Below are positions 46,526-58,264 of a stretch of DNA of 64,000 bases, piece after piece. The notes below the pieces were generated by a model. It did no database searches. It was not told the DNA's origin and was given only the letters and a program-made list of their open reading frames with translations. The stretch is taken from the NCBI GenBank assembly GCA_019426215.1, contig CM033402.1, positions 21,085,104 to 21,149,103 of the forward strand, written 5' to 3'. A program made the position numbers and the translations under genes. Numbering within the stretch: position 1 is the first letter of the stretch; each line of letters opens with the position of its first letter. The stretch is from Buddleja alternifolia. Lineage: Eukaryota > Streptophyta > Magnoliopsida > Lamiales > Scrophulariaceae.

Positions 46526-47861
46526 ACTACCCCCAAACTTAGCTTTGATCGTCCTCGATCAAATACAATCAAACACACATATGAAGATTGAAAATTTCAT
46601 TTGCCAATTCATACACATAAGAGCAAGCATTATACCTTCAAAAATGATTATGAAAAGCTACACAATGCTTTGAACATTCAACAATTTGAAAACCTCACAA
46701 AATCTTAGTTTCCATCCCTAAATCATGAACTCCCACGCCCATGTTCATGTTAAGAGCACACTTTAGACAAGATTATGCAAATCAATTGGAAAGTAAAGAT
46801 ATTGAAACAATTCAACATTCGTTAACCCATCGGTGTGTATAAAGTGCAAAAGTCACAATCAAAAGGTCTTTCCGGCTTGTAACGTAAGGCTAGGTGATGG
46901 CTAGGACCGGAAGATATGGATAAAGTTACTAAGTCAAGAGAGCCTACAACTCAAAATCATCAATCTAAAATCGCAAATAGACTACAAAAACTTTCACAAC
47001 TTATCACTTTTTCACTCTCTTTGGCGTTTCAACTTACAACCCCCAAACTTGTTTCTTTTCATATCGGGTTGTACACAGAATTCCAAGCCAAATGTTCCAA
47101 TTGAGTGCCAAGATTCAAGCCTAGTCGAGAGCACAATATTTTTTTCCATATATATCTCTCTCTCGACTATTTAGCCCATTGCTCAAGTTTTCATTTCATC
47201 CCCTTTTTTGCATAATACTTCAAACCTCAAAAATCCCAACATAGCCAAAACATCACTATCTAACTCATATTCATTCAAATCAAAACAAGGTGACTACCCC
47301 TATTCAAGTCAAATGATATGAAGTTCTAAACTCTCTTGATTGGGTGCAAGACATTGTTTTTCTTTTAGGCTAGAAGGTGGTTGTCTTGACATATGAAATA
47401 AAGACGAATGGTGGTTTCTAGTGTGCTTAGCACACTCCATTCTTATCAATACGGCTCAAATCAAGGTCTAGTGATTATGCAATATAGAGAAGAAATGTAA
47501 GGCTAACAACAATGAAAGATGGCCTAAATCATTTTATGACTTTACAACATTAATACACACTTCATAGTCAACAAAATTGAAAGTCCAACGTTTTAAATCC
47601 TCAAAAAAAATTGCATAAGCATGACTAAAAAGGGCTTTCAAGTCACAACATATGACATGTTAACCACAGATAAGGGACTTTGACTTCGAGAGAGTAGAGA
47701 TATTCAAACACATTATGCTCTCATGCAAGGGTGCACCAATTCGTGAATTCTATATCAACAAGGTTGTACCCCCAAACTTAAATTAAACATTGTCCTCAAT
47801 GTTCATGAAATAAATGCAAGGTAAGAGGGATAAGCGATACAACCCTGAAATGGAGAGAAAC

Positions 47862-47886
47862 GGGGGGGGGGGGGGGGGGGGGGGGG
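47862..47886. repeat. Poly-G run of 25
   Basis: Uninterrupted G run; its true length is uncertain because such runs are hard to sequence. Confidence 0.9.
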
Positions 47887-48093
47887 AGCATGGTGGTGGG
47901 CTCATATCCCAGGATCAAACTGTGATCAAAACCTGAACGAGAGAAAACTCAAAGGAAACCATATTAAAACGAGTCAAGGGGGAGGAAAAAAAAAACAAAG
48001 GCACAAAAGAAAAGAAAGAATGCAATAAAAGAAACTTGGGTTGCCTCCCAAGAAGCGCTTGTTTAACGTCATTAGCTCGACTCCTTGCATTGC

Positions 48094-48429
48094 TCACGGT
48101 GGATTGTAAGGAGCAATGCCAACTTTGTAGGGACGAGTTTTCTTATGCTTTTTCCAATTGCGTAATGGCATATCCCCTCCAATCTTTATCATAAAACCTG
48201 GAATAATCAAAAGTGAGCACAAATTCTCTTCTATAAATATGTAATTGAAATGCAAAGAGTAAAGTGTAAATTCTAGAGGAGGGGGATCATCAATTGATGG
48301 ATACAATTGGTGTGTGACTGTCTCAAACTCCCCTAGTCTTGTCGTTGGCAACCTCAATGGTGAAATCTCCAAGTGATTTATATACCCTATGATTTTGTCA
48401 TTCTCATTCGTAGTATCACTTGATTTCAT
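48094..48429 (-). CDS. Small ORF in the second LARD, unknown
   Basis: 111 codons with an ATG start, in element sense. The product has an acidic, Pro/Leu-rich middle and a basic C-terminus (NWKKHKKTRPYKVG). No recognised domain. It may be a relic of an autonomous relative's coding region or chance. Confidence 0.25.
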   Translation of the reverse strand: MKSSDTTNENDKIIGYINHLEISPLRLPTTRLGEFETVTHQLYPSIDDPPPLEFTLYSLHFNYIFIEENLCSLLIIPGFMIKIGGDMPLRNWKKHKKTRPYKVGIAPYNPP

Positions 48430-48962
48430 GGTGTATGTCTCGGATGAATCATTGAAGTTGCATACTTTGACTGACCATCTTCACTATATCCCTCCGGTGA
48501 TTGATGGATTCCCTTAAGAATTCAAGGATATGATGGTAGGTGGCATTGGGTTCTTGAAGATTTTTAATGTTCTTTCTTGGCCATGTCGTGAAATGGATTT
48601 AAAAATCTCTTTCTTCATTCGTATATGCTCAGTTGTTTTTGCCTCTATTTTGACACACATGGATTCGGGAGGTGGTCTTCTTTAGTGATAGGATGTAGAC
48701 ATTGTAGTTCTAAATCAAAACCTTGTTCAACTTCTATATTGAGGGATGCCTCATTCTCTTTGGTGCTACTCTCCATGGTGCAAGGCGCTCTCCTTCCATA
48801 AGTTGACTGCTTGATTTACTAATCTTGCCACTTCCTTTCTATGAGCTTCTGACTCCTTTCTTCGAGCTTCTGACTCCTCGAAACTTGCTTCTGCCTCCTT
48901 TATGCTAGCTTGTACCCATACACTAAATTCATTCCCCAAGGCCTCAATTTTAGACCTCGTCT

Positions 48963-49241
48963 CTAGCTCTTGTTGATGAAAACTATCATGTTGTTGGTAA
49001 GGAAGGCTACCGGCATGGTCAAACCCGATGAAAGTATCATTGCATCATTGTTGTAACTCCATATTGAGCTTGGATGATTTATCCAACCGGGATATATCAT
49101 GTTATTTTGACATGTTGAGCTTGGGTGATTTATCCAATCGGGATGGTAGGTGGGCTCATAGGATTCCATTTGCATTGAGCTTGATGTGGTGATTGATGAA
49201 TCCATATCCTGACATGGCCATTGAAAGTTATAAGCACTCAT
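48963..49241 (-). CDS. Small ORF with a duplicated WINHPSS motif, gag-like relic
   Basis: 92 codons with an ATG start, about 90 bp after the primer site. It contains Tyr-x-Pro-x-Trp-Ile-Asn-His-Pro-Ser-Ser twice (residues about 32-43 and 50-59). That resembles the YNPGWRNHPNF-type repeats of Athila-lineage gag proteins and agrees with the tRNA-Asp primer site. The C-terminus is hydrophobic and probably not original. Relic or short leader peptide; low certainty. Confidence 0.35.
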   Translation of the reverse strand: MSAYNFQWPCQDMDSSITTSSSMQMESYEPTYHPDWINHPSSTCQNNMIYPGWINHPSSIWSYNNDAMILSSGLTMPVAFLTNNMIVFINKS

Positions 49242-49329
49242 ATCTTCAAGAATTAGAAATATACAAAATAAAAAATTGACTTAAGCTCAAAACGAATAAG
49301 AGAATCTCGATATTAGATACCATAGTTGT

Positions 49330-49348
49330 CCCCGGCAACGGCGCCAAA
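49330..49348 (-). other. Primer binding site of the second LARD (tRNA-Asp type)
   Basis: The minus strand reads TGGCGCCGTTGCCGGGGAC, separated from the LTR by four bases. It is typical of Athila and some Tat elements. Confidence 0.88.
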
Positions 49349-49352
49349 AACT

Positions 49353-50921
49353 TGACACGACAAAATCCTAGCAAGAGAACTAGGTCGCGTAAGTAGTAAA
49401 GTGGATTTCTAAGTCCGGGATTATCCTATCCGCAGGGACAACTATAATCTAAGTACCAAGACTACTATATTACTCAATTCTAAGTTAAATCGGTCGATAG
49501 AAAGGTTGATTAACTAATTAATAAATACTAGAAAATAAACTAAGGCAACGTCACACCAAATAAAGGGAGGAAACAATAGAGAGAAGCGATCAAGGCACAT
49601 GGTTCAACCAATTATGCATTTCGATTGTGATTTAGGTTCTATTGGATTATTAGATTGATTTAGCTAAGGCGAAATTCCCTAACGTACGTACTACCCAATC
49701 TCTTGGCATAGCAACCCTACCCTTGGTAACGATTTCCTATATATCTCTATATGAAAACCGATTAACGAGGATGCATTTAAGGTCTAGGAATTCCCCACGT
49801 GAATGGAAAGCCACCTAAAGAAACCGAGTCTATCTCTAGTCGGTTTAACTATAGGGTATTTAATGTTTATATCTTCCCTAGGTTATTATCTCTCGATCTC
49901 TAACCTAGGCATTTTATCAAACACTTGGTGATCAAGCAAATGTAGCATTGAGATCAAATATTGAATACATAGCTAAAACCAAAATTAATCCAATAAACAC
50001 CAACAAATCAACAATCAAAATAACATAAACGGCCTATCCATGGCCTCAATCAAACAAGTTTAGCTCATATTCATGTCAAAAGTGCAAATATAAATCATAC
50101 AAGTCATAGGAGATTTGAACAAATTCAAGAAACAAATATGTAAAAACTCCCTAATTCTTGTAGAGATGTGGATTCCTTGTTGAATTCTCCATGTTTTGAC
50201 CTTTAATCTTCTCTTCTAAGCTCTCCCTCTCTCTATTTTCGTGTGGTTGCTGATATCCAAGGTGAGTTAGGGTAAAAAATGGCTAAAAGGGGTATTTATA
50301 GACCAACCCGCTGTCTCGAACGCCGCGGCGTTCAACATTCTGCTCTTGAACGCCGCGGCGTTGGTGATGAACGCCGCGGTGTTCCCCTGCTGCTCCGGCC
50401 AGTTTTGGTAAACTTCGCATAACTTTCTCTACCGATGTCGGAATACACTGGTTCAAGATGCTGTAAAATCCTAAAACAAATATCTACAACTCTCAAGAAG
50501 ACACTGGGGCCTAAATCAAATGTTAAAGATGACAAAATCGTCTCACAAGTCACTGAATGAGAAAACTCCATCGTAAGACGTCTCTTCCGATGACGTTTTC
50601 ACCTCCTTCCCTACATATCTGATCTTTGTCTTCAACATAAGAAATGTAACTTTGCCTCTTATCTTTCCATTGGTATAAGAAGTGTGTAATTTGGACATGG
50701 GTAGAGAAATCTATTCCATAAACTCTAGTACTGCGCAGACAGTTTGTATCTTTATGCATGATTTACCTTCAATCCTTGTTCTTTTCCTCCAAATGTTATG
50801 TTATTCTATAAAATATGAGAAGACAAGGATCAAAGCATCATATGTGATCAAATTATCAAGGAGATAATCAAAACTAAGTCGATAAACGGGGGGAAAACTA
50901 GTGTAAAAATAACATATATCA
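49353..50921 (-). repeat. Right (5') LTR of the second LARD
   Basis: 1,569 bp. It has three palindrome copies (50319-50332, 50349-50362, 50370-50383) upstream of its TATA box (50293-50301), one fewer than the other LTR. Confidence 0.93.
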
Positions 50922-51289
50922 CCCCTTCACCTCGGGGCAAAGGCCAAATTAATAAATTCTAAGTCCCCTTTGGAATACAAATACCCTGATTGAGGTCTCA
51001 AAATATCAAGTTTCCTACGGAACTTTAAATGTGGGGATGGAGGTCTTATAATTTTTAGTTTTGGAGGAGGCTAAGTTCCACTTCTCCAAAAAATATTCCA
51101 AGTAAATCATGACATACCCCTTGGCGGTCTTGAAGAGCTGAAAGCTTTATTCGGAATTGAAAGAATTTCTAAGTTCGCTCCGAAGATAGAAATTACTTCC
51201 AATGAGAATTTGGCCAAAAATATCAATTCCTCCCATGCCTGGAGAATATAGGCAAATAAATTACCTTGAGTCAAACTGCCCCAAGGCAA

Positions 51290-51560
51290 GTTAATTGACT
51301 CGAGGCAAGGCATGTGCCTTGAGGCAATTTTCCTCAAGGCCAGCTAATTGCCTCGTGGAAATTAGTGAATAATTGCCTCGTGGCAATTAGCGAATAATTA
51401 CCTCGAGGCAATGCCATTGCATGGTGATTAATTGCCATGCAATGACATTGCCGCGAGGCAATATTATTGTCATTGCATGGAAATTAATTGCCATACAATG
51501 GCATTGCCTCGCGGTGAAAATATTGCAATGCAATGGCTTAATTGCCGTGATGCAATGCCA
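51290..51560. repeat. Array of TTGCCTCGAGGCAA / CATTGCATGG hairpins
   Basis: The words TGCCTCG, CGAGGCAA and CCATTGCATGG and their complements recur many times. The best hairpin pairs 51401-51424 with 51435-51458 (22 of 24 positions) around a 10 nt loop. A second pairs 51451-51480 with 51491-51514 with a bulge, sharing an arm with the first. Confidence 0.85.
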
Positions 51561-51570
51561 GGCGGTAAGT

Positions 51571-51595
51571 ATATATATATATATATATATATATA
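51571..51595. repeat. (TA)n microsatellite
   Basis: About 12 TA units directly after the hairpin array. Confidence 0.95.
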
Positions 51596-51697
51596 GATAT
51601 AAAGGAGAGAGAGAAAAATTTGCACTATCAATTGTATCGACTTCCTATTCCCGAATATTTCACCTGTCGGAGTAAACCCGGGAGTGGGGGGGCATTA

Positions 51698-52204
51698 TGA
51701 TATGCACCAAAAAATATTTGAGGGCATTATGGTAATTACATGTGCCCCAAGTTGGGTCGGGTCACCATTCGCGAACTAGCATCAGTCGATAACCTGCTAG
51801 ACAAGCCCAAAAAGGATGGAAGACCCACCAAAGAGAATTGGGTTATGTTATTAGTCCAAGAGACAACAATGCTAGTATTCATTAAGCCTAATGGGTTAAT
51901 AGTTAAATTAGGCCCATGACTCATAGTCCACTGGCAGCTCCCTATAAATACCTTAGAGGATCTGGGAAATGAGGATTATCTACTCCCCCAGTAAAAATTC
52001 ACTAGCTATTGAGAGTGACCCCACAAAAGAACTACGAGCTAAATTGATCCCATATACCTTGGGTACATAGTCAGCTTGAAGTAACCGAGTGTAGTCTATA
52101 ACTTAACCAACCCTTAACCTAGTTTGTTGTTAGTTAGATCGGTTCCCTTACTCCATGTGGTCCATCACATGACAATCACTGTCTGATGATTTTTACCATC
52201 ATCA
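51698..52204 (+). repeat. 3' LTR of the gypsy element
   Basis: 507 bp from TGATATGCACC to CATCATCA, followed by the CATAG target duplication. Confidence 0.92.
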
Positions 52205-52209
52205 CATAG

Positions 52210-53340
52210 TATCCCTCGTGATAACCAATAAAACGTTCTTTTAACCTAGCTTAGTACAAAACGAGTCATGTCCAACAATGTTTCATTTATGAGCTTAGCA
52301 TAGAACAAGTCATGTCCAACAGTGTTTTGTTTGTGTAGCTTAGCATAGAACGAGTCATGTCCAGCGGTGCTTCGTTTTTGCATGCTAGTCCCTATTCAAC
52401 TGTAGAGTCACTAGAAGTTTCAACTGTGAAGCCATGCCACGTTCTCTTGAGAACGGGTTGAACCAGGCTATCACATACTTGTCATTACGATCCATTCATA
52501 GTGTCCTCAAATGACACCTTATTTTCCCACCACAAACATCAGTACGGACCAAACTTTAAAACTCAAGTGGCCTTTTAATATTTTTCCTGCTAGGAAGATT
52601 CGATCATCTTGCTCATGAGATAAAGATTCTTAAGTTGGATAGGGATCCAATCTCAATGCGCTCGTACTCCTGTGCTTCTCCTAACTTGTGGATCTTATGC
52701 TCCCTAAGCCATGACCTAATCTTTGGTGCTAAATTTTTTCCAAGTGCATTTCTAGCATACCACGTTCTATAGTTTCTGTGTTCACAACACTTATTCTGAA
52801 TTTTTCAAACTGTGTAAAAAATTTAGCAAGAATGTGTTATTCTCACATTTATTTCTAAAATAAATGTCATGTAAGTTATTATCAAACTTTATCATTTCTT
52901 GACCAAGTCAGAGAAAGAAACCATTCTTAATTCCATTTGGTACAATGAAACAATCATCCAATACTATGATGTGTCCAAAATTTTAAAAGAATAGAAGTGA
53001 ATCTTATGTGGACACCCACGACACCATATATGGTTCCAATATTAATCACCTCTCGTTCTCCTAACTTTGTGCTTCCTTCTAATTCTTTAATCATGAGCAC
53101 CAGCTCTGGAATGCAAAAACAATCATAGAATACTAGTTTCTAAAACACATAGTTTTATACCCACTGTGCCTCATAGAAGAGCTCTACTCATTGACCCCTC
53201 CTTGGACATGAGCAACGCTTGCTTCAAGGATTGGATCAATGACTCTAAACAGAGGACTATACTCAAGTTTCTAAGTCAGTTGATGAAGTTGGGCTAGTAT
53301 GGAAACCTTTCTCAACCTTTCTCCAGCATAACTAACTAAA
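52210..53340 (-). pseudogene. Outer copia integrase and gag remains
   Basis: Continues the decayed minus-strand pol broken at 39539; the join across the CATAG duplication restores alignment to the inner copia's RFVGFPEDSMGYFFY region. No long frame survives. A 45 bp tandem repeat lies at its start (52248-52381). Confidence 0.65.
52248..52381. repeat. Tandem repeat, about 45 bp x 3
   Basis: Units start AGCTTAGYA at 52248, 52292 and 52337 and share GAACRAGTCATGTCCA and GTGYTTCGTTT. The repeat lies within decayed integrase sequence, so it arose after the element died or is a local expansion. Confidence 0.85.
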
Positions 53341-54559
53341 CGGGTTGTTTATTTAAGCGAGATGACAATCTAAATGCAGAAAATAAACCAAGATTCAAGT
53401 AGTGTTTATAGTCTACCCAAGTAAAAGTAAGACTTTGATTTTTCTTGGCTCCCACTACATTTTTCAAAATATTGCACTTCCATTGCAAGTCTTCGTGAAT
53501 CTCGTTGAATATATTTCTCAGTAAGTGATTAAGTTCTTCAGCAATTCAAGTGAGTTGCAATCTTTTAACGATATATGGCTCACTAGTTTCATTAAAGTGG
53601 CGTTCCATGCCAACCAATCTAACTCATGGTTCAATCTTGCCTTGGCTCATAGATCTCTTGACTTCAACATTTAACGACATATTGTGGTGATCCATCAGAG
53701 TCAAACCCATCAAGCAAGTCCTATCAATCTAATAGTTGAATTCTACCTTGAAACCTTTTAACGATATATGGGGTAGAATTTGCTTCGACTGATGATATCA
53801 AATCCACTAAAGAAAATTGAAAACCATGTCTCAATGCATAACCCCCATTTGTCGGGATGATGCCGTACACCAAACATAACCGTCATTTTCTAAAGTTTGA
53901 TGAAGAGCCAGAATATCCAATATCCTTTACTTACTCATTATTTTAAAGTCGCGAGAATTTGAACGTTTTTATTAATGTCTCACTTTGCACATTAATTTAT
54001 TACGTGCAAACATTGATATATAAAGCATAGAAAAGCCTAGTAATTCTATCAACACACACTTGCATAGACTTCCTAGATTAGCCCAAGCCAATGCGCCAAT
54101 CAGGAATTAGGGTCCTATCTGAACCAAGCTTCAACCTAAGTCTAACTCCAGGCTCTAAGCACCAAGTGGTCCATCAAGCTTCTCTGCGCCCTATCTCTAA
54201 TTATTTCATAGAAATAGCCTATATATAAATCTATGCAAAATTTAAGATACAAACTGGGGGGACTTAAACTCCTGCCCAATACAACCCAAATAAAAACAAA
54301 GCAATAAGCGCTAAGACCATGGAAGGTGTCTCCCATCATATGAAACAAACACATAAATATACAAGGCGCATAAGTGATTAAAAACTTAAGATGAATCCAG
54401 TTCATCAATAATCAAATCCAATCTAATTATAATGAAATTAAATCCAATTTAATTTTGATGGAAAGATTAAATCCTATGTAATAAATAGTAAAAATTAAAT
54501 CCAATTTAATTTTATGGGATCACAATTCCAATTCATAATTAATTAAATCCAATTTAATT
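53341..54559 (-). other. Outer copia leader, gag-proximal part
   Basis: Noncoding. It aligns in order with the inner copia leader (33660-34960): the hairpin array, the ATGCATAACCCCCATT word, a GAGCCAG word, a poly-G stretch (54256), and repeated AAATCCAATTTAATT. Confidence 0.75.
53550..53780 (-). other. Hairpin array of the outer copia leader
   Basis: Loop motifs at 53558-53578, 53665-53685 and 53751-53771, with spacings 107 and 86 bp, nearly those of the inner copia. Stems: AGTGAG/CTCACT for the first; weakened for the second; a perfect 9 bp AATTCTACC/GGTAGAATT for the third (53739-53747, 53772-53780), different in sequence from the inner copia's third stem. Confidence 0.68.
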
Positions 54560-57500
54560 AACATTAAAATTATTTTTGGAAAACTCGAAAATAACACAAC
54601 GGAAGATTAATCCCATGGTGGTCATCTCGATTTGCATATTCAAATCTTTAAACCACTAAAACTTACCTGTTGTAGCGAAGTGGTTAGAGAACCCGACTCT
54701 TCGAAATTATCTAAATCTTCGGGGAAGCTATCTACACCACTCCTTGAATTTTTCAAATCTTAGAATAAACTCCAAGTGTTTTCTTTATCCGAACAACAAA
54801 AGCATGTTGTGTCTAAATAATCACGCACGAAGTTGCAAGAGGAAAAACTCATTCTTTTCTCCTATGGGACGGATGGCTAGAGAGAGAAGAGAGGGGAGGG
54901 AATTTTGTTATTGCTCTGGAGGCTCACATTGTTGTTGGGTTTCACAAAAAAGCTAATAAACGCAGCGGAAGGTTTCAAAAATTTAATTTAAAACCCAAAG
55001 TTAAAATTCTTTGATTGCATATTCAAATTGATTAATTCGCATAACGAATAACAACTTACCCGTTGAAGCGAAGTGATAGGAGAATCCAATTCCTTCTCTA
55101 AATTTCGAATTGATGAAGTTTCGATTTCTTCAATCCTCGTGTAATCTTCTTTTGATGCATTCGTTGAGTTTTCTTGAATTTGATCCGAACAACAAAAACA
55201 TGTCATCCCTAAATTATTACATACAGATTGATTGACGAAAAATTCCCACTATATCTCTAAGTTACGCGACGGCTAGTGTATAGAGAGAGGGAGGAGATTT
55301 TCTTCTTTTCTGTCTAGGAGAGTTATGATTGTCTCTGTCTTGTTTTAGGTCAAAGAATCCTTTTATATCCTCATGACTTATTGACCAAGACAAACAAAAG
55401 AGACCTTTGTTGTTGGGCATCCACAACTAGCCTTAATAGGTGTACTCATGGACGCCGATCATGTGCTCAGGGCTTCTTTTGTTTTAATTAATTATTTATT
55501 TAATTAATAATTTATTATATCCAATAAATAAATAAATTAATTAAATAACCAAATTAATTCATTAATTTAAATTAATCTCATCTTTATAATTAATTATTTC
55601 ATCTAATGAATAATTAAATATTTAATTTATCCAATAAATTAAAACTCCTAGAAGAAAAATGGAAACTCCTTTTTCATTTTTCTTTATCAATCCTTTAGCG
55701 CGAATCTTTAGGTTCGTTTTGTTTGGCAATGAGAGGAAACCAAAGGAAGTGGGTAACACCTAGCCAGTCACGTGGACCACTTTGTAGCCCAAACGAAATC
55801 GAATGATTGGATTCCACAACCTTCCAATCGTAAATACCGTATAAGTATAAACTCTTTGTTCACGTGCCCCAGTCAAGTGAGAGTCATGGTTATGTCAAAC
55901 TCACTGGACTTGACATATCTATTAATTATAATAATGCGAGATCATTGAGATCGATTTAGTGCCTCGCACAATCGTCTCTTTTTGCTTTTGACAAAGACTT
56001 TGATCTCTATTTATCTATAATCACATAGGGTACTTTCTCATTCATTTATGAGAGAACAAATCCCATTTTAAATATCAGCTAAGACTACCACTTGCCCATC
56101 AAGCTGCATTTCGAGGTCGACCCCACCTACGGGTGAATTGGGTCTAACTGCTCTTGTGAAATACTTGACGCCACAAGTGCATCTTCAGCCTGATACTTCA
56201 GGTCAAAGATTCACTTATACATATTACACATAATCAGTTCTGTCATTGACAATTACAGAGTGAAAACCAGGTGACAGAATCGATGCGAGTGGTGTATGAG
56301 CATATCAGTTCCACTGATGTGCCTACAATCTTAAGCTCCCACCATCACATGGTACTCGAATGGCACTCCCATGTCAGAGCTAAGATTGTACAAGTGTTCT
56401 AAGTCTTTATTTGTTCATTAAAGACTTCATATTACTTGTGAACTATTTTAAATAATCAAGATCAATCTCTCTAGTGCCAATCTTCCTATCCCATAGGAAA
56501 TAGAGGGATTTCACTGAAAACATAGACAAAACGTTTTACACAACTTATAGATGCAGATAAGATTTAAGTGAAAACTAAATAATGCCTTTTATTATAAATA
56601 TCAAATAGGTTCATTACAAGATGCCTTATCATTCTATCCTCTATGGCATCTGAGGGCATAATCCTAACAAATGTGACATCAGTCATCCTAGGTCAAGAAA
56701 TCATAAGGTGATATATTTACATAACATAATGACCAAGCAAGGCTAAAATAAAGCCCTACATGGGCATCCAAGAGGATGCTCAACTGGGCCCATGTGGATG
56801 TCCAATTGAACGTCCACTCATAGCCCAAATAGCTTTATTTGGCTCAATTAATTTTAATAAATTAATTATTAATTTATTCATTAAATAAATAATTTAATTG
56901 TTCAATTACTTATATTAGATAAATTACTCTATTAATTTATTTCTCCAAGTAATGAATTAACAATTAACCTTACTTAATTATTTAATTATTTCATCTAATG
57001 AATAATTAAATTCTCTTAACCAATTTCACTCTTATTTTTCTTTTAAAAAACCTTTAAGCGCGACTCTTTAGGTTTATTTCATTTGGAAATGGGAGGAGTG
57101 CAAAGGATGTGTGGGTAACACCTAACTAGTCACATGGCCCACATTGTCGCCCAAGCGGGGTCGAATGAGTGGATCATTTCAAAACCTTCCAATCGTGAAT
57201 ACCATATACGTATAAACCTTTTGTTCTTGTGTTCCAGTCAAGTTAGAGTCATGGCTATGTCAAACTCACTGAACTTGACCATATGTATAAATTATAAAAA
57301 TGCGAGCTCATAGAGTTAGCTTTTCATGCCTAGCACAAGAAACTTTATTGCTTTGGCCAAAGACTTTGGTGTCTATTATCTATAATCACATAGGACACAT
57401 TCTCACTCACTTATGAGAGAAAAAATATCATCTTAGTAATCAGTTAAGACTACTACTCTCCAATCAAGCCGCATTTCGAAGTTGATCCCACAAATGGGTG

Positions 57501-58029
57501 TATTGAATCTAAATACTCTAGTGATAGACTTGATGTCATGAGCGCATCTTCATCCTGATACTCCAAGTCGAAGGTTCACTTATACCTATCACGAATAATC
57601 AGTTCTGTCATTGACAGTCATAGAGTGAAAACCCATGTGACAGAACCGATGCGAGTTGTGTTCGAACATATCAGTTCCACTGATGTGCCTACAATCATAA
57701 GCTCTCACTATCATATAGTGTCCAATTGGCACTCCCATAAAGCTCAGATTGTATAAGTGTTCTAAGTCTTTATTTGCCTATTAAGAACTTACTTGCAAAC
57801 AAGTTAAGTAATCAAGATCAATCTCTCTAGTGTCTTGCTTCCTATCTCATAGTAAGTAGAGAGATTGCACTTAATATATGGACAAATGTTTTTAAACTAC
57901 TTATAGATGCTAATAAGATTTATGTGAAACTAAATATAATGCCTTTTACTATAAATAAAATAAGTTAATTACAAATTGAACGCCTTATACAGTTTATCCT
58001 CTATAGCATCTGAGGGCATAATCCTAACA
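54560..58029 (-). mobile_element. Solo LTR (copia type), split by another solo LTR
   Basis: The parts 54560-54932 and 56670-58029 form one LTR ending GGGCATAATCCTAACA; the start is degenerate and placed only approximately. Internal words (CAGTCAAGTTAGAGTCATGG, CATTGACAGTCATAGAGTGA) match the family. ATTAA occurs at both ends as a possible duplication. No internal region or partner is present, so it probably arose by recombination between LTRs. Confidence 0.65.
54933..56669 (-). mobile_element. Solo LTR nested in the previous solo LTR
   Basis: 1,737 bp, from TGTTGGGTTTCAC to ATCCTAACA. Flanks ATTGT (54928-54932) and AATGT (56670-56674) are a 5 bp duplication with one change. Same family as the LTR around it. 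Confidence 0.82.
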
Positions 58030-58264
58030 ATTAAGTCCAATTTAATTTTTATAGGTAAACTAAATCTAATTTAATTTAGCAACAAAATTATATCTAATTT
58101 CAATTTCGAATAACTAAATCCAACTTAATTTTAATTTAAATTAAATTAAATTAATTATTAATTAATTCCCATTTTTAATATTAAAAACGAAGACTTTGAT
58201 TTTAAAAAAAATCACCCAAATTGAATCCACAATTGGACTCTATCATATGAGTCCTAGAATTTGT

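Larger units (their letters stand above)
46526..49329 (-). other. Internal region of the second LARD
   Basis: Noncoding apart from two small ORFs in element sense (48094-48429 and 48963-49241). It includes a G25 run and repeated GAGCTTCTGACTCC words near 48845-48880. Confidence 0.7.
44934..50921 (-). mobile_element. Second LARD-like LTR element, nested in the gypsy
   Basis: 5,988 bp. LTRs 44934-46525 and 49353-50921 run from TGACACGAC to ATATATCA, flanked by a perfect CCCCT duplication (44929-44933, 50922-50926). The primer site TGGCGCCGTTGCCGGGGAC (minus strand, about 49330-49348) is the tRNA-Asp type used by Athila/Tat gypsy elements. The 2.8 kb internal region has no gag-pol. The LTRs differ by about a dozen substitutions plus one 22 bp repeat unit (counted by eye), so it is fairly young and the youngest of this nest. 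Confidence 0.93.
50922..51697 (+). other. Gypsy 3' noncoding region, second part
   Basis: It resumes the gypsy sequence after the nested LARD. It contains the hairpin array (51290-51560), a TA microsatellite and the polypurine tract GGGAGTGGGGGGG at 51680-51692. Confidence 0.8.
39545..52204 (+). mobile_element. Tat-like Ty3/gypsy element, lacking RT and integrase
   Basis: LTRs of 506 and 507 bp (39545-40050, 51698-52204) run from TGATRTGCACC to CATCATCA. They are flanked by a perfect CATAG duplication (39540-39544, 52205-52209). The primer site TGGCGCAGTCTGTGGGA (40054-40070) and a GGGAGTGGGGGGG purine tract before the right LTR fix the plus orientation. It encodes a gag N-terminal ORF and a Tat-type protease domain; no RT, RNase H or integrase follows. 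The long 3' noncoding part (42226-44933, 50922-51697) has tandem repeats and hairpins. A LARD is nested within it. Confidence 0.92.
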
